DNA of 64,000 bases. Origin: Mantis religiosa. Taxonomy: Eukaryota > Arthropoda > Insecta > Mantodea > Mantidae. Where the stretch lies: the NCBI GenBank assembly GCA_030765055.1, contig CM060954.1, forward strand, positions 111,501,772-111,565,771, written 5' to 3'. The translations under genes were made by a program, and so were the position numbers. The notes beneath the pieces are model-generated. The model ran no database searches and had not been told where the DNA came from. It saw nothing but the letters and a program-made list of their open reading frames with translations. Shown piece after piece: positions 50,301 through 59,300 of the stretch (position 1 is its first letter; each line of letters opens with the position of its first letter).

Positions 50301-53300
50301 TTCACTTTGCTAACTTAAAAACTGCATCATAAGGAACATTTTAATTGCTGTAAAGTGTAACATTTTGCATCCAAAGGAGCTGCATCAGAAAACTAACTTG
50401 TAAAAATTGGCCTGAAATGTTGCCTAAGTGTGTTTTTTTGTAAAGTAGTACTATCTATGTGTCTAATGCTCTTGCATATCTCCATTCCTTTTTTTGCATA
50501 GTGAATGATTACCAACAACAGCACAGCATAGCTTATTATCTATTGGGGGAAATCATCTGCCTTCTTATTTCATATGCATTCTGGTCATGTTATTGAAAAG
50601 TACTTTAAAAAGTTATTTCCTAAAGAATCCTGTTGTGTTAACAGAAAAGTACCTATATGACAAAAATCCATGGGTTGGTAGTATATCAAATGGAAATGTG
50701 TAGTGTTTAACGCCCGCTTTTACTACATACGGCACCACAGGCGGTGACACTGATGATGCATGAGATGAAGATGGAGCACCGGTGGAATGAGATGGCGGGG
50801 GAAACCGGAGGTCCCGGAGAAAACCCGCCCCAACGCCGTGTTGTCCACCACAAATCTCACTTTGCGGTCGCCTGGGATCGAACCCGGGCCGCCTTGGTGA
50901 GAGCCAAGCGGTCTAACCACTGAGCCACGGCGTGGCCTGGTAGTATATCAGAGAGGCAGTATCATAAAATAAGTGTGGGAAGAAAGAAAATTATGTGAAG
51001 TGAATGAATGTTTTTATATACATGAGAAGAATATAAATTATTTTTATATGTTTTACTTTGTAGTAATATTAAAGTAAAACTATCAGATGTGTCTTAACAT
51101 TAACATATATGACAGACCAAAAAAAAATGTTTGTATATAAACATGGATTTCCTTAACATGCTTATTTCAGCTTATTGCTGGAGGAGCTGCAGATGGAACA
51201 AAGAATGCAGGTTAGAGAGACTGAAGACAGGCAATCAGTAGAACGCTCAATGTTAGGAGAGATTGAAAGGTTACAGCGAGAAGTAGAACAGGCAAAGCAG
51301 GGAGCAGAAATGTCAGCACAGTGTGGCGAGAGTCTCAAAAGAGAGGTGAGTATATTGCTCTTTTCATATGACATGAAAGGAGTGAGAATTAGGTAGAGGA
51401 GATTGAGAAGTAAAGGCATATTGACAAGGTAAAATAATGACTATTTTGGGCAAATTCCACAAAATAAAAAAACAGAATGGGATTGTGAGAGATAGAGGGG
51501 AAGATGTGAGCAGTTAGATGAAATAGTAAATAATGAGGAAGCAAGAAACGGGCAGAAGTATAAGTTAGAAACATTGTAAAAGTGAGGTTAATTAAATCCA
51601 GATCTTGTGAAATGAAAGTAATAGGAAGTTGAAATAAGAGGTGAATATTGGACTGGGAAAGTAAAAAGTTTGGCGTATAGTGAAAAACTAAAACAGTTGG
51701 TAAATTGCAGAAAGGGAGGAGAAATTGCAGTGAGGTTTTGAGAAGTAGAAAAGAAAAATTTGTGCAAGTGTGATTAAATAATTGGTAATTGGATTAAAAA
51801 AAGGGTAGTGAAGTTTGAAAATTTGTAATAGAGAAAGGGGATGCAAGAAAATGGGAGAAGTGTAAGCAAGAAGTACAGAAAGGTGAAGTTAAGAAAATGC
51901 AGGCCCAGTGAAACAATACAATACGACGTTCAAACAACAGTTAACAATAAACATGGAAAGAAACTTTTGAAAATAGCAAAAGCAAATACATGATAGACAA
52001 GTAAAAGGAAATCATTAACTGTTAAAAGGGGCAAACACATACAAAGTTTGTAAATGTCTTGAAGAGCTGTCCTATTAGTAGGGCCAAGGCCCACCTCAGG
52101 AGTAGCCTGAAATTTATTTGCTTTAGTTCTTAAGAAGTCATATTATATTAAAACCTGTGAAAATAACACATCAAACTTTCTTGTTCAGCAAAAATGTGTG
52201 TGTATCTTTTTTTTTTAATGTTAAAAGTAATTGCACTGTGGTATTTTTGCCCTACGTAATTACGTTTTTGACATAGGTGCAATCATTGGAGGCAGCCATT
52301 GCAGACAAAAAAAGACAAGTAGAGCGACTTGTGGCAGAAATGAAAGAAGCTAACCTTGAAAGCCTTGCAATAGCTCCAGCTGATGAAGTGAAACATCTGC
52401 TCGAAGGTTGGTTATATTTTTATTTAGTAGTTGTATGAATTACATTGTCCTAGAGTGAAAAGGTTTAGTTTAGAAATAAGTAAACTGAAACATTCAGACA
52501 ATATTGGCCATAGCCTTTTGCAAATACATTTCTTCAAACATTGGAAACTTGGAAGGTGTAACTATTAAGCTGAGAGGTACTATGCTAGAAACCACTATGT
52601 GAAATATATTCTTATTTCTTTCTGATAGCTAAAGTGTTTCAAACATAGCAAATAACTGAGCAAATCAATAAGTTGCAGAATATAAGCAACAGTGATTAAA
52701 TATTATAATGTGAATGTTGAATCTGATGCATTTACAAAATGCATTTCATTGGCAAGCAATAATATGTATTTCAAAATATTTGGAAAGTTTAAAGAAATGT
52801 GTAGTTGTTGCTTTTTCCGATAAAGTATAAACGTTATTTCAACTCCAAGCATTTTTATTTTGCTTCTTAGAAATGTATTTGAAAATCATTAGACACCAAA
52901 CAGAAATTCAGTTTTACCCTTATGTTATAATCCTTATTTAAGAGAACACTGAGTTTATTTGGTATTCTCCAAAAAGCCAGTTTGGATTGACGGCTGGATT
53001 AAGAACAGCTTTCTATGCAGCAGGCCACTACTTAAGTCTTAGAAATTGATGAAAGTCACAAGATCACTTCAGGATGAGAAAAAGGAGTAGAGGAGACAGA
53101 GAAAGCATATGGAGCTTAGTGTCATTATGTAACAATAGCATGAGAACTCATCTTTTTTAAATGTCCATTTTCAAGAGTACATGGGTGTTATATTAGCAGC
53201 AGCATCTTGTCCATTACTGTATATTCATTTTGACCATGTTTGCTTTGTTAAATGTTTAAGAATTTTTTTTAAAATGCATATTAAATATTTATTTTTTATA

Positions 53301-56300
53301 CCTGTAGATCTTTGATAATTTCTGTATTAAGTACCATTGAATAACTTGCAAAATAAACATTTTTATTTATTTATTATTTATTTATTTAGTTCTTTATTCA
53401 TTTATTTAGTCATTCATTCATTATTAATTAGTGCTAAGCTTCAAAATTTGTTATGGCTTGTGTGCATCACTTGTTTTATGCTAACCAATAATACATTTAG
53501 TTTACTAATTTACTAATCTGCACTGATTTAACCAATGACCATGATAGTTTATTTCTAACTGTTAATAAATGTGCCTCTAAATCTTACTTTAAGACCTATC
53601 TTCAAATATTTTTATGCACTGTTTTCTTTATGCATTTGAAAGCATTTCTGCTTAATTAAGTCCAATGATTATTCTGTTCCTGAATAATCAAACAGTGTAT
53701 GCTTAAAATCCTCTTCCTCCTCTTCTTCTCTTTTCTTATTTTTCTTCTTCTTCACCTTATCCCTAGTATACCACTTATTGCGGTGTTAGGGGATTCTTGT
53801 TCCTCTATGCTTTAAGGTCAGGTCTAAGGTTTGTATCTGATAGAGAACCATAATGGATATCAGACTGATGCTGGTATGAGGGTGGGGGAAGTAGAAGATA
53901 GTATGAGGGCGAGATGAATGATAGGCAAGGTGATGATGAGTAATTGATGGAGTGAGGCAAGGGAAATCGAAGATCCTGGAGAAAACTTGTCCGAGCGCCA
54001 TGTTGTCCACCACAAATCTCACTTTGCGGTTGGCTGGGATCAAACCCGGGCCGACTTGGTGAAAGTCAAGCAGTCTAACCCCTCGACCACGGTGCAGCCC
54101 AAAGTCCTCTTCTTTATTACAAATAGGACAAATCTTGATCTTGCCATTCTCCAAGAACCTGTCTTAATATTTGTCTAAAATTTGAGAGATCTTTTGACTT
54201 TCATTGATGCACAACCCATCTCCACTAATTGTTGCTACACCCTCGGCCAAATTCCTCATTCACATTTCAAATAGAAAGAAGTTGGTAACAGTGAAGCTTA
54301 TAATAATTTAAAAATTATTTGAGTCTGTTTTTGTGTCACTACTTTACTTACACTTTTAAAACTCAGATATGTTTTAAGTGTTATGACTCTCTTCTCAGCC
54401 GAAGGTTCACTGGTGTTGGTAATGTCAGTATGATTGGATCCAGAGATAGGTGTCATGATGTCAGTACATTGTTATAGTTGGAGTTGGAAGTAGGCATAAT
54501 GAATCAGTTGAACATATTGATTAGAAAGATTTAAAAATTCATAACTTTGTGTTTGTGTTTGATGATTTTCTTCCAAGCAATTAGCTCTGTGTCGGCTGGC
54601 ATGTTTTACTAGGTTGTATTTGGATCTATTTCATGACCCATCCATATCATAGCAGTTATGTGTTTACATTATAAGAACAAGATGTTATTCATTTTTTCCC
54701 ATCTTTTTACATTTCGCATATTTCTACTCAATATGACCATTTTGAATCTACTAGCTGCACAGGTTTTCTTTTGCACTTATTACTTTATGCTACATACAAA
54801 TATGTTACAGCTTTCCTTTTGGATTCTCATTTGTCCTCATCACAATGTCACTGAAAATGAACTTAACCATCTTCCTTAGGTCAAACTTCTTCGAACATCA
54901 TAATGTTTCTGTTATATGGCATTTTCCCAGTTTGTTTCTAACTTGTATACTAGATTTTAGTTAATTGATGGAAATTAATCATTTCTCCACACTAGCCGTA
55001 TATAGGCTAAAGTTTTTGATAGATAGAGTCAACATGAAAAATTCAATGCCATGGCCGGGATTTGAACCACGGATCTCCTGGTTTCCGTCCAGTCGCTCTT
55101 AACCTTTGAGCTACCATGGCCAATGTGCCGTCCTGACATTAAATTCTCCAGTTGACTCATATTTTCCCGGTAGACCACTAGGGGTTCTCGCATTCGAGAT
55201 ACACTGTTTGTGGCGACTTACTATCGTAAGTACTTAAGTCCCAGGCTTCATCATTTAACTCTTATTATTTTAGTTAATTGATGGAAATTAATCATTTCTC
55301 CACACTAGCCGTATATAGGCCAAGGTTTTTGATAGATAGTACTTACGATAGTAAGTCGCCACAAACAGTGAATCTCGAATGTGAGAGTTCCTAATGGTCT
55401 ACCGGGAAAATATATGAGTCAACTGGATAATTTAATGTCAGGACTGCACGTTGGCCATGATAGCTCAAAGGTTAAGAGCGACTGGACGGAAACCAGGAGA
55501 TCCGTGAGTCAAATCCCGGCCATGGCATTGAATTTTTCATGTTGACTCTATTGTATACTAGAATTCATATTATTTGACTGAGCCAAATCCCTCATCTGTT
55601 CTTTAGTTAAAAAAAAATATGATTGAACAGAAAGGTTTTCTTTTCATATATCGGTACTCTCTTTTTAAATTCTTTCATTTTTTTCCCTTTCTGTTGTTAA
55701 AGTTTAAGGCCTTCTAACTGAGTAGGTATTTCAGATGGTGAATTATGAAATGATTGCAATGAAGCTCAATTGGGCCCAGAGTACATACAGCATAGCGTTA
55801 TCTGACATTTATCTTTTCGGGATAAGGGAAAACCCTAGTTGAAAAGCTCTGCAGGAAACTCATTTTCTCAAGATTCATCTAACTCAGTACCTCTTGAATG
55901 TGAGGCAGATATGCTACCCCCCCCCCCCCCCCACCACACCACAGAGGTGGGCCTTCATTTCTTTGTTAATGACAGCTTTATCTATTTTCAATTCTTCTTT
56001 TATTTCACTTACCACAGAAGGCATACTGTTCATCCTTTCCTTTAAGCCATTCAGTTTGTCCATTTCATGCCAAGTCTTTTGGGATTCCATGGGAAAGGAT
56101 ACATCTCTGATCACTTATTAGCAATACAATTTTCACATTGCCCACGATGATAAGTTTGTCATATTTTCATGACTCTTTTTTCCAGTTCTTTTTTACTTTC
56201 TGTATTCCATACCCTTCTAGGTACTGGAAATATTGCATTTCACCAGGATTTATATCAGAATTTCACTGGAAATATGTATTTTGAGTCCTCTTGAATCCAA

Positions 56301-59300
56301 AAGAAGCATTTCTTGAATAAGGTTCACATGTATGTGCATGAATATGAAAGGAACATAGAAAGAGAGAGAAAGATTTTCAAGAAAATCTCCCTATGCAAAA
56401 CTACCATTACATGTATGAAAAACAAATTTACGGCTTGTTAAAACACAGACTTATTAATGGAAGATCCAGCTCAATTTTGCCCAGACCATCCTCCCTTCCT
56501 GTTTTATTTTAGTCAAAACTGGTGTTATGTTGGAGCGGTACTTTTAGGTTTGGAATGTTTCCTTTTCCAATTATCTTTCATTTCACATATCAACAATGTC
56601 ACTCATTGCCTGTGGTGGCCATGTTAGTAAGAGTGGACAGTAAACACTACCAAAATATTATAGAAAAATCTTTGATATTTCTCTTTTTCTCAAAAAATGG
56701 ATATAACAATTTGTATAAAAACACTGTATCTCTAAGATATTTAAATGATAAATAAAATATAATATCACTGCTGTGCGAGACTGCCGGTGGTTGCTAGGGT
56801 GGAAGCATATCAGCTCAGCTATCTGGACCTATTGCAGGTAATGGTGTTCTGCGCCAGGATAGTAGCATTTGTGTGCTGCTTTCCTGCACCTGAGCATTTG
56901 TTTTGGCAGTTTCAAGTAGATTCCTTTCTTAATATGTTCTCTTTGTATTCAGGGCGTATATAAGGAACTGATCATCAACTAGCTGACAGTTGACAATGAT
57001 AACTGAGTGTATGCAATTGTATTTAAAGTGTAATTTCAAACACCTTAGTGCTTAGCAGTATGTTACAATATGTGATTAATTTTCTGGGAATAGCATATGA
57101 AGTTGTTCATTCTGAAATAATTTTCTATAAATTAAAATAATGGTTAGCCATAAGAGATAGATAAAAATTTACTTTATAGAAAACTGTCTTTAAAATCAAA
57201 CTATTTAAATACTATTGTTATGGCATCATATAAATAGCAGATTTTTCTAAAGTGCTTTTACTATTACATTACTTGTTGTGATGTCATAGAAAGAACTTTT
57301 TGTGACTTAATTTCTAAACATCTGAGTGTTGATCGTAAACACTATAGTCTGTTTATTGGCACTCGTCACTTACTTTTTTATATTATTGAGAGACTAGTTT
57401 CAAAGGCCATTACCTCTATTTTCAACCTCTCTCCAACTGAAATGGAGGCAATGGCCTTTGAAACTAGTCCGTCAATAATATAAAAAAGTAACGAGTGTCA
57501 GTAAACCAACTACAAATAGTTTTTACGATTAATTTTGACGTCACCGTTACTTAATTCCTCCAAACACACATATCTTAGTGTTGATTTGATTTCTTATATC
57601 GTCCTCGAACCTGTAATGAAATGTGTATGTCTACAAAGTTTTATCATAATTAACGTAACATAGCAAAATAAACTTTTGTAAGAATAAATGTTAAAAGGTA
57701 CACATATGAGGGTGATTTCAAAAGTTCTGCACACCATGCAGCAGGACCTTTAGCATGCCATGATCAAGTTGAAACTTGCTTCAGTTGTGAGTCAGACTTT
57801 CATCTGACAGCTGTATAGGTGTGTGCTGGTTAACTTGGCTGTGTTGTGAGTAATTCAGTTTTAAGATGCAAGTGGAAATTGAGTCAGCTCAGATTACATG
57901 TAATCTGACATCAGAATTGAATCTTTACATGGAAAGAACCCAACTGAAGTTCACAACGTTTTGAGAGAGGTGTGTGGGGATAATGTCGATCATAGCAGAG
58001 TATCACAGTGGTCTGCTCGTTTCTGTGAAGGTCAGATAAGCACTGAGAACACAGAAATGGAAGGACATCAGCTGCAACAGATTACACATCTGAGGTTATT
58101 GTTAATGATATTTTGCAAGAGAAATGACAAAAAACATATGAGTCCAGAATGTCTGTTGCTTCTGTTTACAGAATTATTACTCACAATTTAAAGATGAGTA
58201 AAGTTGCTGCCAAATGGGTTTCTCATCATCTGAGTGATGAGTAGAAAGCATGTCGCCAAAGTATCGCAGAAGAATTGCTTCAACATTAACAAACAGAAAG
58301 AGAGAAGTACAAAATTAAATCGAGAATATATTGACACATTGCTTCACTCACACTGTTTATTCACAGGACATGTTTCAAGAGCTCTTGCTCCTATCCTCAG
58401 CTGATACTCGACTGTCGAGTATCAGCTGAGGATAGGAGCAAGAGCTCTTGAAACATGTCCTGTGAATAAACAGTGTGAGTGAAGCAATGTGTCAATATAT
58501 TCTCGATTCAATTTTGTACTAATTTGTGCTTCACTGTCCCTACGCTTCTTTCAAGTTTATACTTTGAGAAAGAGAGAAGTTTCTAAAAGGGACTGTTGCA
58601 CTAGATGAAACCTGGATATAAAATTTTGAGCCAGTATTGAAATCACATTCGTCTCAATAGAAACATCCAGATTCTCCACGCCCCAAAAAAATGCTGCCAC
58701 CAACAGTCAAAGAAGAAACTGATATGCATATGAGATTAATGCAGTCATAACAACAAATAGAGTCCCCCAGGGGATATCTGTAACAGATGCATACTACAGT
58801 CTGTTTCTGCAAAAGGTATTGCGCCAGAAAATTAGTCAGAGAAGGCCTGACATGTTTGCAGCTGGTACCTTCATTTTGCAAGATGATGCAAGACCTTATA
58901 TTGTTGTATCAGTGGGAGAGATTTTGGAGAAATATGGATCCGAAGTACTGCCCCATCTACCACATAGTCCTCATATGAGTTCACCAAACTTTTGTTTCCC
59001 AAATTGAAGAAACTCCTCTGAGGAAAACATCTTGCTGCAGTTGAAGAAGCTTGCACTAAAGTGACCCGAGTGATCAGACAGCTCAAAAGTGAAGGTGTTT
59101 TATTCAGAATACAGGATTTGCCAAAGCATTGGCAAACTGTTATAAGGCTGAATGGGAATTATATTGAAGGCCTGTAAAAGATGTTGTAAAATAAATTACT
59201 TTATTCAGTATAACAAAGACTACAGATCTTTAGAAATCACCTTTATATAAAAATAAATTGTGGTAGGTAGAGAAAGTCATGTGAATAAAACAGATCAGAT

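Larger units (their letters stand above)
58309..58566 (+). mobile_element. Perfect PLE ribozyme palindrome inserted in mariner
   Basis: Arms 58307-58412 and 58414-58519 (106 bp, about one mismatch, 1-nt centre), followed by a 47-bp tail. A perfect 14-bp duplication, AGAAAGAGAGAAGT, is at 58295-58308 and 58567-58580. Each arm holds a complete hammerhead core. Confidence 0.93.
57707..59245 (+). mobile_element. mariner-like transposon, degenerate, with nested PLE
   Basis: Ends are 23-bp inverted repeats with 4 mismatches (left TGAGGGTGATTTCAAAAGTT...), flanked by TA on both sides. Transposase pieces include GKNPTEVHNVLREVCGDNVD then HSRVSQWSARFCEGQ, TVALDETWI, ILQDDARPYI and LPHLPHSPHMSSPNF. 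Frames are broken by stops and by the insertion at 58309-58566. It is in RASSF8 intron 9 on the sense strand. Confidence 0.85.

Noticed and set aside
56780..56980. Extra RASSF8 exon (CAG|GTAATG donor and a later TTCAG acceptor)
   Set aside because: The frames lead to an immediate stop and show no RASSF8 similarity. Joining exon 9 directly to 61887 gives the conserved C-terminus.
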